Below are positions 10,505 to 19,203 of a stretch of DNA of 64,000 bases, in pieces. The DNA is from Microbacterium sp. MAH-37 (GTDB lineage Bacteria > Actinomycetota > Actinomycetes > Actinomycetales > Microbacteriaceae). The notes under the pieces are model-generated. The model saw only the letters and a list, made by a program, of their open reading frames with translations, searched no databases and was not told the origin of the DNA. The first letter of the stretch is position 1. The number at the start of each line of letters is the position of its first letter. Location of the stretch: the NCBI RefSeq assembly GCF_009758255.1, contig NZ_WSEN01000004.1, forward strand, positions 372,001 through 436,000. The letters run 5' to 3'. The position numbers and the translations under genes are program-made.

Positions 10505-12163
10505 TCAGGCCTTCGTGAACCAGGCGGCCGTGTTCGGGGGCAGGGCGGTGCCGGTGAACGGCTCGCTCTGCACCAGGAAGGTCACGCCGTCGCCGAGCTC
10601 CACGGGCTCGGTGCCGAGGTTCGCGACCACGTGGATGTCGCCGCGGCGGAACGCCACGGTGTCATCCCCTGCATCCTCCCAGACCAGCGAGCCCGAGCCG
10701 AGGTTGTGCTCGCGCCGCAGCACGATGAGCTGCTTGTACAGGTTGAGGGTCGAGTCGGCGTCCCGCTCCTCGACGTCGCGCGCGAAGCGCGCCCACTCGT
10801 CGGGCTGCGGCAGCCAGGAGTCGCCGGTGTCGTTGAAGCCGAAGGACTGCCCCGCGGCCGTCCAGGGCAGCGGAACGCGGCATCCGTCGCGGCCGTAGCG
10901 CTCGCCGTTCGTGCGGAACCAGGTGGGGTCCTGACGGAACTCGTCCGGGATCTCCATGGCCTCGGGCAGGCCGAGCTCCTCGCCCTGGTACAGGTACGCC
11001 GATCCCGGGAGAGACAGCATGAGCGCGGTCGCCGCGCGGGCGCGGGACAGGCCGATGACGGCATCGGGCTTGCCGGGCGACTTCGGCCCGATGCCCTCGC
11101 CCTGCGGGTTGTCCGCCGTCAGTGCCAGGCGCGAGGCGTGCCGCACCACGTCGTGGTTCGAGAGCACCCAGGTGCTCGGCGCGCCGACCCTGCCGAACTC
11201 GTCGAGCGACTCGCGGATGACGGAACGCAGCTGTGCGGCATCCCACGGCGTCATCAGGTACGGGAAGTTGAAGGTCTGGTGCATCTCGTCCGGACGCACC
11301 CAGAGAGCGGTCTGCTTGAGCGTCGGCAGCCAGGCCTCACCGCACAGCGCGCGGTCGCCGTCGTACTCGGCCATGACCTCGTGCCAGTCGCGGTAGATGT
11401 CGTGCACGCCGTTCTGGCCCCAGTACGGCACGTTCTCCTCGCCGCCGCCCATCGAATCGGCGTCCGCCACGGGGGCGTAGTCCGGAAGGCCGGCCTCCTT
11501 GACCATGCCGTGCGCCACGTCGACGCGGAAGCCGTCGACGCCGCGGTCGAGCCAGAAGCGCAGGATGCTGCGGAACTCCTCGCGCACCTCCTCGTTGGTC
11601 CAGTCGAAGTCCGGCTGAGTGGCGTCGAAGATGTGCAGGTACCACTGGCCGGGGGTGCCGTCCGCCTCGGTGACGCGCTCCCACATGCCGCCACCGAAGA
11701 CGGACTCCCAGTTGTTCGGCGGCAGGTCCCCGTTCGGGCCCTTGCCGTCGCGGAACACGTAGCGTGCGCGCTCGGGGCTGCCCGGCGCGGCCTTCAGCGC
11801 CTCCTGGAACCAGGCGTGCTGGTCGGAGGAGTGGTTCGGCACGAGATCGACGATGACGCGGATGCCGCGGGCGTGGGCCTGGCCGAGCATCTCGTCGAAG
11901 TCGGCGAGCGTGCCGAACAGCGGGTCCACGTCGCGGTAGTCGGCCACGTCGTAGCCGGCGTCGCGCTGCGGGCTGGTCATGAACGGGCTCAGCCAGATGG
12001 CGTCGACGCCGAGCTCCTTGAGCGAGTCGAGCCGGCTGGTGATGCCGGGCAGGTCGCCGATGCCGTCACCGGACGCGTCCGCGAAGGAGCGGGGGTAGAT
12101 CTGGTAGATGACGGCGCTGCGCCACCATTCGGAACCGGGGGCGGCGATCTGCTCGAGGGTCAT
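10505..12163 (-). CDS. GH13 alpha-glucosidase (oligo-1,6-glucosidase-like)
   Basis: A 552-residue cytoplasmic enzyme that hydrolyses alpha-glucosidic links in short malto- or isomalto-oligosaccharides. GH13 motifs are clear: YQIYPRSF near the start, DLVPNHSS near 106-113, nucleophile Asp215 in GFRVDVAH, acid/base Glu276 in LCGEAW and Asp338 in LSNHD. A GTG six bases upstream (12169) is an alternative start. It is monocistronic or cotranscribed with the LacI gene downstream. A LacI box lies 15-28 bases ahead of the start and predicts repression by that regulator. Confidence 0.95.
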   Translation of the reverse strand: MTLEQIAAPGSEWWRSAVIYQIYPRSFADASGDGIGDLPGITSRLDSLKELGVDAIWLSPFMTSPQRDAGYDVADYRDVDPLFGTLADFDEMLGQAHARGIRVIVDLVPNHSSDQHAWFQEALKAAPGSPERARYVFRDGKGPNGDLPPNNWESVFGGGMWERVTEADGTPGQWYLHIFDATQPDFDWTNEEVREEFRSILRFWLDRGVDGFRVDVAHGMVKEAGLPDYAPVADADSMGGGEENVPYWGQNGVHDIYRDWHEVMAEYDGDRALCGEAWLPTLKQTALWVRPDEMHQTFNFPYLMTPWDAAQLRSVIRESLDEFGRVGAPSTWVLSNHDVVRHASRLALTADNPQGEGIGPKSPGKPDAVIGLSRARAATALMLSLPGSAYLYQGEELGLPEAMEIPDEFRQDPTWFRTNGERYGRDGCRVPLPWTAAGQSFGFNDTGDSWLPQPDEWARFARDVEERDADSTLNLYKQLIVLRREHNLGSGSLVWEDAGDDTVAFRRGDIHVVANLGTEPVELGDGVTFLVQSEPFTGTALPPNTAAWFTKA

Positions 12164-12177
12164 GAGCACCAGGTTAC

Positions 12178-12191
12178 TGCAAACGCTTACA
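12178..12191. promoter_or_regulatory. LacI-family operator upstream of the GH13 gene
   Basis: The sequence TGCAAACGCTTACA fits the general LacI/CRE consensus TGNAANCGNTNNCA at every fixed position and has the central CG. It lies just ahead of the GH13 start on the minus strand, where bound repressor would block initiation. The nearest candidate binder is the LacI protein at 9379-10410. Confidence 0.75.
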
Positions 12192-12278
12192 GTCGCGCCA
12201 GGGGTGTGTTCGAATCGATTCGGATGTCGGTGATCGCCGATGTCGCCGTGACGTGTGCAAGTGTGACCGTGCAGGCGA

Positions 12279-13034
12279 TCAGATCAGGCGGCGCAGAGCC
12301 TCTTCGAGTGACACGCCCTGGGCGTCCGCGCGGTCGCGCAGGCGTGCGTGCTCGTCGGCGGAGAGGCGCAGGCGCAGGTCGATCGCCTGGGCTGCGGGGG
12401 TGAGGTCGAGCGCCTCGAGCAGGTCGGACGCCTCGGCCCAGAGCTGCGGGGCGACAGCGGGAGGAGCGGATGCCGCGGGCGCGGCAGCCGGCCGGGCAGC
12501 AGCGGGTTCCGGCGGCGGCGCGGATGCCGCGACGGGAGCGGATGCCGCGACGGCGGCGCCGGCGCCGGTCGCCATCGTGAAGCCGGGTCCGCGCCGAGGC
12601 TCCTGCTTCTGCTGGTACGCCTTGGCCGCCGCGTTCGCGCGTTCGTCTGCGGCCTCGTTCAGGTCGTGGCCGGCGTGCCCCTTGACCCATTCGAAGCGCA
12701 CGCTGCGCCCGGACATCGCCTCGTCGAGGGCCTCCATGAGGTCGCGGTTGAGCACCGCGCCGCCGTCGGCCTTGCGCCAGCCGCGGCGCTTCCAGCCGGG
12801 CATCCACTTCGTGATCGAGTCGATCACGTACTTGCTGTCGCACAGGATCAGCAGGCTCTCGTCCGTTCCGGAGGTCGCGCGCAGCAGCTCGAGCACAGCC
12901 TGAAGCTCACCCTGGTTGTTCGTGCCGTGCGGCGAGCCACCGGCCGCCCAGTTCGCGTCGTCGATGTACCAGGCCCAGCCGTTCGGGCCGGGATTGCCCA
13001 GGGCGGAGCCGTCTGCGGCGGCGGTGATCGTCAT
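12279..13034 (-). CDS. rnhA: Ribonuclease HI with C-terminal extension
   Basis: Degrades the RNA strand of RNA-DNA hybrids. The RNase HI domain fills residues 1 to about 145: the catalytic acids are Asp8, Glu43, Asp66 and Asp130, with the VKGHAGHDLNE loop carrying His120 and His123. The 251-residue protein is about 100 residues longer than a minimal RNase HI. After an Ala/Pro-rich linker it ends in IDLRLRLSADEHARLRDRAD, a short helical domain resembling ribbon-helix-helix proteins. The linker is low-complexity. It ends the gene row behind the hydroxyacid dehydrogenase; the two are probably unrelated in function. Confidence 0.92.
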   Translation of the reverse strand: MTITAAADGSALGNPGPNGWAWYIDDANWAAGGSPHGTNNQGELQAVLELLRATSGTDESLLILCDSKYVIDSITKWMPGWKRRGWRKADGGAVLNRDLMEALDEAMSGRSVRFEWVKGHAGHDLNEAADERANAAAKAYQQKQEPRRGPGFTMATGAGAAVAASAPVAASAPPPEPAAARPAAAPAASAPPAVAPQLWAEASDLLEALDLTPAAQAIDLRLRLSADEHARLRDRADAQGVSLEEALRRLI

Positions 13035-13082
13035 CCTTCAACCGTAACGGCGGGGCGCGGACGCCGAGTACCCGGGGAGGGG

Positions 13083-14018
13083 TCAGGCCCTGGGGATCAC
13101 CACGTTCAGCGGCGGCTCGCCGGCCAGCATCCGCTCGATCTGGGTGCGCACCAGACGCGCCATGCGCGGGTTCATCGCCGTCGATGCGCCGCCGACGTGC
13201 GGGCTGACGACCAGGCCCGGGGCCGACCACAGTGGATGCCCGGCGGGCAGCGGCTCCGGTTCGAAGACGTCGAGGGCGGCACGCAGCCGGCCGCCCTCCA
13301 GCTCGGCGAGCAGGGCATCCGGATCGATCAGCGGCCCGCGGCCGACGTTCACCAGCAGGGCGCCGTCGGCCATGTGCGCCAGCATTCCGGCATCGAACAG
13401 GTGATGGGTGGAGTCGCCGCCCGGCAGCGAGAGCACGACGATCTCGGCATCCGCCAGCAGCGCGGGCAGTTCGTCGATGCCGTGCACGGCCACCTCGCCG
13501 ACCCCGTCCACCTGATCCACGCGCGCGCTGCGCGCGACCGCGGTGAGTTCCACCTCGAAGGGCGCGAGGCGTCGTGCGGTCGCGGTGCCCACGCCGCCGA
13601 ACCCGACCAGCAGCACGCGCCGATCCGCCAGGCTCTCGGCGAAGACGGGCGACCACTCACCCCGGTCCTGAGCGCGCACGAATCGCGGGAACTGCCGCTG
13701 CGCCACGAGCATCAGCGCGACCGCGATCTCGGCCGTGGAGGCCTCGTGCACCGAGGCCGCATTGGCGAACGGCATCCCCGACGGCAGGCGGTCGGCGACG
13801 CCGTCGTAGCCGATCGACTGGCTCTGCACCAGCCCGACCTCCAGGCCCTCCAGCTTCTCGAGCGCCCCGGCCGAACCCATGTACGGCGGGACGACGATGT
13901 CGAGGCGGGGTGCCGGTGGCGGCGTCGTGAAGTCCCAGACGTGCAGTTCGACCCCGTCGGGGACAGCGCCGATGTTCGTGGCGAGGCGGTCGGTGGGGAC
14001 TGTCACGACGAGGCTCAT
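13083..14018 (-). CDS. D-isomer-specific 2-hydroxyacid dehydrogenase
   Basis: A 311-residue NAD(P)-dependent enzyme that interconverts 2-keto acids and D-2-hydroxy acids; glyoxylate/hydroxypyruvate reductases and D-glycerate dehydrogenases belong here. The nucleotide-binding GFGGVG lies at 139-144. Catalytic residues visible are Arg227 in VGRG, Glu255 in FEPEPLP and His274 in SPHVGG. The ATG at 14018 gives a family-like N-terminus. It is divergent from the sugar importer starting at 14131. The shared 112-base spacer holds the TGTATACAGAATAC site, which ties the gene to the GntR-linked regulon. D-glycerate or another sugar-derived hydroxyacid is a reasonable but unproven substrate. Confidence 0.9.
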   Translation of the reverse strand: MSLVVTVPTDRLATNIGAVPDGVELHVWDFTTPPPAPRLDIVVPPYMGSAGALEKLEGLEVGLVQSQSIGYDGVADRLPSGMPFANAASVHEASTAEIAVALMLVAQRQFPRFVRAQDRGEWSPVFAESLADRRVLLVGFGGVGTATARRLAPFEVELTAVARSARVDQVDGVGEVAVHGIDELPALLADAEIVVLSLPGGDSTHHLFDAGMLAHMADGALLVNVGRGPLIDPDALLAELEGGRLRAALDVFEPEPLPAGHPLWSAPGLVVSPHVGGASTAMNPRMARLVRTQIERMLAGEPPLNVVIPRA

Positions 14019-14041
14019 GCAACCGAGATTAGTCCTCACCC

Positions 14042-14073
14042 TTGACAACCTCTGTGCTTTGTATACAGAATAC
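14042..14073 (+). promoter_or_regulatory. Promoter and probable GntR operator of the CUT1 importer
   Basis: A TTGACA -35 element lies at 14042-14047 and a CAGAAT -10 candidate at 14066-14071 (18-base spacer). The motif TGTATACAGAATAC at 14060-14073 overlaps this -10 and contains the palindrome TGTATACA. The identical 14-mer occurs at 23077-23090 beside the GntR/FCD gene. GTATAC-centred palindromes are typical operators of that regulator class. Confidence 0.72.
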
Positions 14074-14130
14074 TGAAGGCAATCACAACGCCGGATCCCC
14101 GGCTCTTCCAAGGATGAAAGAGGTCGAGCG

Positions 14131-15453
14131 TTGGCTCTCTCACGTGCAACGATCAGGAAGTCCCTTGCACTCGGCGCGATCCTCGCGCTCGGGACGGGAC
14201 TGGCCGCCTGCAGCGGCGGCAACTCGGGCGGCGGCAGCGTCGGCGCGGACGGCAAGGCGACCGTCGTCTGGTCGACCTGGGGGTCGGCCGACGAGCTCAG
14301 CCGATACAAGGACTTCAACAAGGAGTTCATGAAGCGGCATCCGGACATCACCGTCAAGTTCCAGCCGGTCGCCGGCTACGGCGACTACCACTCCAAGCTG
14401 CTCGCCCAGCTCACCAGCAACACCGCACCCGACGTGTTCTACGTCGGTGACGACATGGTCGGCCAGTTCGTCGACTCGAAGCGGCTCATGCCGCTGAAGA
14501 AGCTCATGGAGTCGGATGCCAGCGAGACCAAGCCCGACGACTTCTTCCCCGGCCTGTTCGGCGCGGCCGAGAAGGACGGCGAGTACTACGCGGCCCCGAA
14601 CGACTCCAACCCCGACGTGCTCTGGTACGACAAGACGGCACTCGAAGCCGCGGGGATCACGGACGACCCGGCCACCCTCGCCGAGAACGGCGAGTGGACC
14701 ACCGACAAGTACCTCGAGATGAACGAGAAGCTCCACGACAACGGCCTCATCGGCTCGATGTTCTGGAACTACTGGGCCACGCACTGGAGCTGGCTCAACT
14801 CGCAGGGCGCCGAGCAGCCGTACGACGAGTCCGGCGAGTTCACCGCCAACAAGGACCCCAAGTCGGTGGAGCTCATGCAGGAGTTCGGCGACCTGTTCCA
14901 GAGCAAGACCTTCGTCGTCGCGGACACCATGCCCGAGACCGCGGGCGCCGACAGCCAGTTCGTCACCCACAAGGCCGGCTTCTTCGTGCAGGGCCGCTAC
15001 ACGATCGGCTCGCTCGACGGCGCGGGCGTGAAGGACGACTCCTACGACATCGTGCGCTGGCCCACCCCCGACGGCGAGCCCGCCCCGACCGGGGTCGCGA
15101 CGAGCTTCCTCGCGATGAACGGCAAGACGAAGGTCAAGGACGCCGCGTTCACGTTCTGGACCGAGTTCCTCAGCGCGGAGGGGCAGACCTTCCGGCTGCA
15201 GGGCAGCGGCAACGCCGTCCCCTCCATCAAGGGCGCCGACGACGTCGTGCTCGAGGACGGCTTCCCCGCCCACGCCCAGACCTTCCTCGACATGCGCGAC
15301 ATCGGCTTCGTGAACTACGCGGCAGAGGCCCGTGTGCCCGGCCTGCCGGTGGCGATCGCCGAGGAGTTCCAGAAGCTCTACGAGGGTAAGGAAGACGCGC
15401 AGACGGCGCTGGACAAGGCCGCCGAACTGGTGAAGAAGCGTTCGGCCGAGTGA
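14131..15453 (+). CDS. CUT1 sugar ABC importer, lipoprotein solute-binding protein
   Basis: A 440-residue SBP_bac_1-type lipoprotein that captures a sugar or oligosaccharide outside the cell. The signal peptide ends in the lipobox LAAC with Cys27 as lipidation site, followed by a Gly/Ser linker. The start is TTG at 14131, eight bases after AGAGG; no ATG in frame precedes the signal peptide. Two permease genes follow at once. No ATPase is encoded here, as is usual for actinobacterial CUT1 systems that share an MsiK-type ATPase. Binding specificity cannot be read from sequence. Confidence 0.93.
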   Translation: MALSRATIRKSLALGAILALGTGLAACSGGNSGGGSVGADGKATVVWSTWGSADELSRYKDFNKEFMKRHPDITVKFQPVAGYGDYHSKLLAQLTSNTAPDVFYVGDDMVGQFVDSKRLMPLKKLMESDASETKPDDFFPGLFGAAEKDGEYYAAPNDSNPDVLWYDKTALEAAGITDDPATLAENGEWTTDKYLEMNEKLHDNGLIGSMFWNYWATHWSWLNSQGAEQPYDESGEFTANKDPKSVELMQEFGDLFQSKTFVVADTMPETAGADSQFVTHKAGFFVQGRYTIGSLDGAGVKDDSYDIVRWPTPDGEPAPTGVATSFLAMNGKTKVKDAAFTFWTEFLSAEGQTFRLQGSGNAVPSIKGADDVVLEDGFPAHAQTFLDMRDIGFVNYAAEARVPGLPVAIAEEFQKLYEGKEDAQTALDKAAELVKKRSAE

Positions 15454-15454
15454 C

Positions 15455-16417
15455 ATGTCCGCTGTTCTGACTGATGGGGGGATGCCGCAGGCCACGCCTG
15501 CGGCATCCGCCCCTGTGATGCGCAAGGAGGCGGCCTGGCGCCGCCGCGACCGGCGCTGGGGCTACTTCTTCGTCGCCCCTCAGCTGGTCGGCATGTTCCT
15601 CTTCGTCGTCGTCCCGTTCGCGGCGAGCCTCGTGCTCGCGTTCTCGCGCTGGGACGGGCTGAGCGACCTGCAGTGGGTCGGCTTCTCGAACTTCACCTCG
15701 CAGTTCCAGGACGAACTGCTGTGGCGCTCGATCCTGAACACCCTCATCATCGCCGCGATCACCGTTCCCGTCGGTCTCGGTCTCGCGGTGATGGTCGCGG
15801 TGGCGCTGGAGAAGCTGAAGACCCGCACCCTCTACCTGATGCTGTTCTTCGCGCCGGTGATGACCTCCACGGTCGCCATCGCGATGATCTGGCAGCAGAT
15901 GTTCCGCTCCGACGGCGTGATGTCGGCCCTGATCTCGAAGGTCTTCGGCATCGCCCCGCCCGCCTGGCTGGAAGACCCGAAGCTCGCCCTGTTCGCTGTG
16001 TGCATCGTGGCGATCTGGTCGTCGCTCGGCCTGAACGTGATCATCTTCCTGGCCGGCCTGCAGAACATCTCGCCCTCGGTCATCGAGGCCGCGCGCATCG
16101 ACGGCGCCGGTGCGTGGCGCCTGTTCTGGAGCATCCGACTGCCGCTCCTCTCGCCGATCATGTTCTTCTCGTCGGTGATCGCGTTCATCTCGTCGCTGCA
16201 GACGTTCGACATCGTCTACGTGCTGGTCTCCGGCGGCGGCCCCGACAACGCCACCCGCACGATCGTGTACCACATCTACGATCTCGGCTTCGGGCGCTTC
16301 GAGTTCGGCCCGTCCAGCGCCGCATCCATCATCCTGCTGATCCTGACGCTGATCATCACCGCCATCCAGTTCGGCGCGCAGAAGAAGTTCGTGCACTACG
16401 AGGACGATCCCGAATGA
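15455..16417 (+). CDS. CUT1 sugar ABC importer permease, MalF-like
   Basis: The 320-residue membrane subunit has an N-terminal cytoplasmic stretch and six predicted membrane segments beginning with GYFFVAPQLVGMFLFVVVPF. The EAA loop appears as SVIEAARIDGAGAWRLF, which contacts the ATPase. It begins one base after the binding-protein stop and overlaps the next permease by four bases (ATGA), so the importer genes are one operon. Confidence 0.94.
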   Translation: MSAVLTDGGMPQATPAASAPVMRKEAAWRRRDRRWGYFFVAPQLVGMFLFVVVPFAASLVLAFSRWDGLSDLQWVGFSNFTSQFQDELLWRSILNTLIIAAITVPVGLGLAVMVAVALEKLKTRTLYLMLFFAPVMTSTVAIAMIWQQMFRSDGVMSALISKVFGIAPPAWLEDPKLALFAVCIVAIWSSLGLNVIIFLAGLQNISPSVIEAARIDGAGAWRLFWSIRLPLLSPIMFFSSVIAFISSLQTFDIVYVLVSGGGPDNATRTIVYHIYDLGFGRFEFGPSSAASIILLILTLIITAIQFGAQKKFVHYEDDPE

Positions 16418-17355
16418 GCACCACGACCCCCAGCCTCACCGAAGGCGCCATGCTGCCGGCCACCGACTCGACCGTCGCACTGATCGCGCCGGGCCGGAAG
16501 CAGCGCCGGCGTCCCACCGGCGGCGGCAGGCGCCGCAGCGGCAATGTCGTGCTGCACATCCTGCTGATCCTCGCGGGCCTTTCGATGGTCTTCCCGTTCA
16601 TCTGGATGCTGCTGACGTCGTTCAAGACGCTGCCGCAGCTGCTGAAGGATCCGCTGTCGTTCTTCCCCAGCCCGTGGACCAGCGAGAACTACGTCGAGGC
16701 GTGGAACGCGGTGCCGTTCGGTCAGGCCTACCTGAACAGCGCGTACATCACGATCCTCGTCGTCGTCGGCACGCTGATCACCGCATCGATGGCCGGCTAC
16801 GCCTTCGCGCGCATCCGGTTCAAGGGCAGCAAGGCGCTGTTCATCATCTTCCTCGCGACACAGATGATTCCGTCGCAGGTCACGCTCATCCCCTTCTACC
16901 TGCTGATGTCGCAGTTCGGATGGGTGGACTCGCACCTGGCGCTGATCGTGCCGGGCATGATCGCCAACCCGTTCGCGGTGTTCCTCATGCGGCAGTTCGT
17001 GCTCGGCCTGCCCAAGGAGCTCGAGGAGGCCGCACTGGTCGACGGCGCCGGACGCTGGCGCATCTTCTGGAGCATCGTGCTGCCCAACCTCAAGCCCGGC
17101 CTCGCGGCTCTCGCGATCATCACGGCCCTCGGCGTCTGGAACGCGTTCCTGTTCCCGCTGGTGCTGCTGAACTCGCCCGACCTGTTCACGGTGCCGCTGC
17201 TGCTCACCTCGTTCCAGAGCCAGTTCGGATCCATCAACTACGGGCTCGTGATGGCGGCATCCGCGATCGCGACCGTCCCGATGCTGATCGTGTTCGTCAT
17301 CGGCCAGCGCAAGATCCTGAACAGCATGGCCGCCTCGGGGCTGGGGGGACGATGA
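16414..17355 (+). CDS. CUT1 sugar ABC importer permease, MalG-like
   Basis: The 313-residue second permease starts at the ATG of the ATGA overlap; longer frames upstream are shadow of the MalF-like gene. After a basic N-terminal segment it has six predicted membrane helices, with the EAA loop at KELEEAALVDGAGRW and the closing segment IFWSIVLPNLKPGL that is characteristic of MalG-type subunits. The stop overlaps the glycosidase gene by four bases, so the importer and the hydrolase are translationally coupled. Confidence 0.94.
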   Translation: MSTTTPSLTEGAMLPATDSTVALIAPGRKQRRRPTGGGRRRSGNVVLHILLILAGLSMVFPFIWMLLTSFKTLPQLLKDPLSFFPSPWTSENYVEAWNAVPFGQAYLNSAYITILVVVGTLITASMAGYAFARIRFKGSKALFIIFLATQMIPSQVTLIPFYLLMSQFGWVDSHLALIVPGMIANPFAVFLMRQFVLGLPKELEEAALVDGAGRWRIFWSIVLPNLKPGLAALAIITALGVWNAFLFPLVLLNSPDLFTVPLLLTSFQSQFGSINYGLVMAASAIATVPMLIVFVIGQRKILNSMAASGLGGR

Positions 17356-19121
17356 CCTTCGCCGAACTCGCCGGTCGTCACCTCGACCTCGTCACCGCGC
17401 CGTTCACGCTGCCGAAGTCGCGCATCCTCGTCTTCCGCGACGAGGATGCCGCGGACGGGACGCTGCGCGTGCACACCTCGGAGTACGAGCGCTGGCTGGA
17501 GGACTGCCGCGTGCTCGACGGGCTCGCGGTGCTGGATGCTGCGGGCGCGGTGCTCCCGGTGACCGACGTGCTCCCGCACCGCATCGCCTTCGGCCCTTCG
17601 ACAGGCTCAGGGACCCAGGAGGCCGGCGGCTCCGAGGGGTGGGTCGCTGAGCCGGGCCCACGCGCCCCCGAGGCTCCGGGCAGCGCGGAGCGATGCTCGG
17701 AGTGGGGCGTGGGGAGCGAAGCGCCCATGGCATCCCTAACGTTCGACGGACCCGGTGCGCTGAGCATCGGCGGCGCGGAGCGGCTCCGCGTGCGGCTGAC
17801 GTTCCCGGACGGGCGCGTGGAGGAGCATCCGCTCGGCTCCGGCGTCCGCATCGTCGTCGCCGGGGACCGCTCGGCGGTGATCGAGCCCGGTGACCACACG
17901 GCGGCGCTCGCCGCCTGCGCGGTCCAATGGGATGCCTGGTTCGCGAAGTGCCCCGTCGTCCGCGACGACCTGCAGCAGATGGCGGCGTTCTGCTGGTGGG
18001 TGCTCGGGGCGAACATCGTCTCGCTGCCCTCGCTGGGCGACGCCCGCGGCGTCGTGCCCTCGAAGATCGGCTACGTGGGCGTATGGCAGTGGGACGCGTA
18101 CTTCATCGCGGTCGGCCTGCGGCACGGTGACCCGGAGCTCGCTCGAGAGCAGCTCGACATCGCCTTCCGGTTTCCGAGCGCCGACGGCCAGCTGCCCGAC
18201 GTCGTGCACGAACTCGGCGTGCTCGCCACCAGCGACGACCTGCCCGAGGGTGACCGCGCGAAACTGCGCCGCACCGGTTCGGCGGTCGCCGACCCGACTG
18301 CGCCGGTGCCGCTGACCAAGCCGCCGCTCGCCGCCTGGGCGCTGCGCAAGGTGCTCGAGGCCGAGGATGCTCCGGACTGGGCGCGCACGCAGCTCGCCAC
18401 GATCATCCGCTCGCAGGACTGGTGGTTCGCGGGCTCCGATCTCGACGGCGACGGGATGCCCGAGTACGGGCATCCGTACTCGTCCGGACTGGACGACAGC
18501 CCGATCTTCGACGGGCCGATCCCGACGTCGGCCCCCGATCTCGGCGCGTACCTGGTGCGTCAGGACCGGGAGATCGCCGATCTGTTGGCGCGCTACGAAC
18601 CGGATGCCGCGACCGGCCGCTTCCTGGAGCGGGCAGAGCGCACCGAGCAGCTGCTGCACGGCATGTGGGACGACGAGCTCGGGCGCTTCCTCGCCTTCGG
18701 CGACGGCCAGCGCATCGACAGCGACACGGTGGTGGGGCTCATGCCGCTGCTCACCGGCACGCTGCCGGACGGCATCCGCGACGCCCTGCGGGCCGCGGTC
18801 GACGACGACGGCCGATTCGCGCTGGAGTGGGGACTGCCCACCGTCGCGGCATCCGACCCGGACTTCTCGCCGGAGCGGATGTGGCGCGGGCCGATCTGGA
18901 TCAACACCAGCGCCCTGATCGCCGAGGGGCTGGAAGCATCCGGCTACCCGGAGCGTGCGCGCGAGCTGCGCGAGCAGACCGTGCGTCTCGTGGTGCACGG
19001 CGGCGGACCGCACGAGTACTACAACCCGTTCACGGGCTTCAAGGCGGAGCGGGCGACGACGGCCTTCGGATGGTCCGCCGCCTGGTTCCTGGACCTCGCG
19101 GTGCTGCTCAGCCGGGATTGA
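17352..19121 (+). CDS. GH63/MGH1-like glycoside hydrolase carrying an in-frame repeat insert
   Basis: A 589-residue cytoplasmic enzyme with an (alpha/alpha)6 barrel. Motifs WQWDAYFIAVGLRHGD, TKPPLAAWALRKVLE, RGPIWINTSALIAEGL and HEYYNPFTG are those of the GH63-type group that includes glucosylglycerate and mannosylglycerate hydrolases and YgjK-like glucosidases. Residues about 81-126 are encoded by a palindromic repeat (17592-17740) and read as Gly/Ser/Pro-rich linker without family similarity. They sit between the N-terminal beta domain and its continuation at ASLTFDGPG. The gene is coupled to the importer upstream and should cleave the imported glycoside. The exact substrate is unknown. Confidence 0.82.
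   Translation: MTFAELAGRHLDLVTAPFTLPKSRILVFRDEDAADGTLRVHTSEYERWLEDCRVLDGLAVLDAAGAVLPVTDVLPHRIAFGPSTGSGTQEAGGSEGWVAEPGPRAPEAPGSAERCSEWGVGSEAPMASLTFDGPGALSIGGAERLRVRLTFPDGRVEEHPLGSGVRIVVAGDRSAVIEPGDHTAALAACAVQWDAWFAKCPVVRDDLQQMAAFCWWVLGANIVSLPSLGDARGVVPSKIGYVGVWQWDAYFIAVGLRHGDPELAREQLDIAFRFPSADGQLPDVVHELGVLATSDDLPEGDRAKLRRTGSAVADPTAPVPLTKPPLAAWALRKVLEAEDAPDWARTQLATIIRSQDWWFAGSDLDGDGMPEYGHPYSSGLDDSPIFDGPIPTSAPDLGAYLVRQDREIADLLARYEPDAATGRFLERAERTEQLLHGMWDDELGRFLAFGDGQRIDSDTVVGLMPLLTGTLPDGIRDALRAAVDDDGRFALEWGLPTVAASDPDFSPERMWRGPIWINTSALIAEGLEASGYPERARELREQTVRLVVHGGGPHEYYNPFTGFKAERATTAFGWSAAWFLDLAVLLSRD
17592..17740. repeat. REP-like palindromic repeat inside the GH63-like gene
   Basis: It begins with CCTTCGACAGGCTCAGGGAC, a sequence I recognise as a common dispersed repeat arm of high-GC bacteria. 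Arms 17604-17617 and 17640-17653 pair at 13 of 14 positions, with additional GC-rich inverted segments after them. The length keeps the reading frame open and adds roughly 45 residues. Confidence 0.65.
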
Positions 19122-19203
19122 GGATCGAGCAGGGGCCCGCCGCTGTTCATCCGGTTCCTGGTGTTCCAGAAGCAGTCCGTCGCCGACCTCTTGTGCGGGG
19201 CGG

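Noticed and set aside
19122..19203. Possible gene or transposon remnant between the GH63-like and TetR genes
   Set aside because: The 82 bases have no start with a ribosome-binding site, no inverted ends and no recognisable protein similarity.
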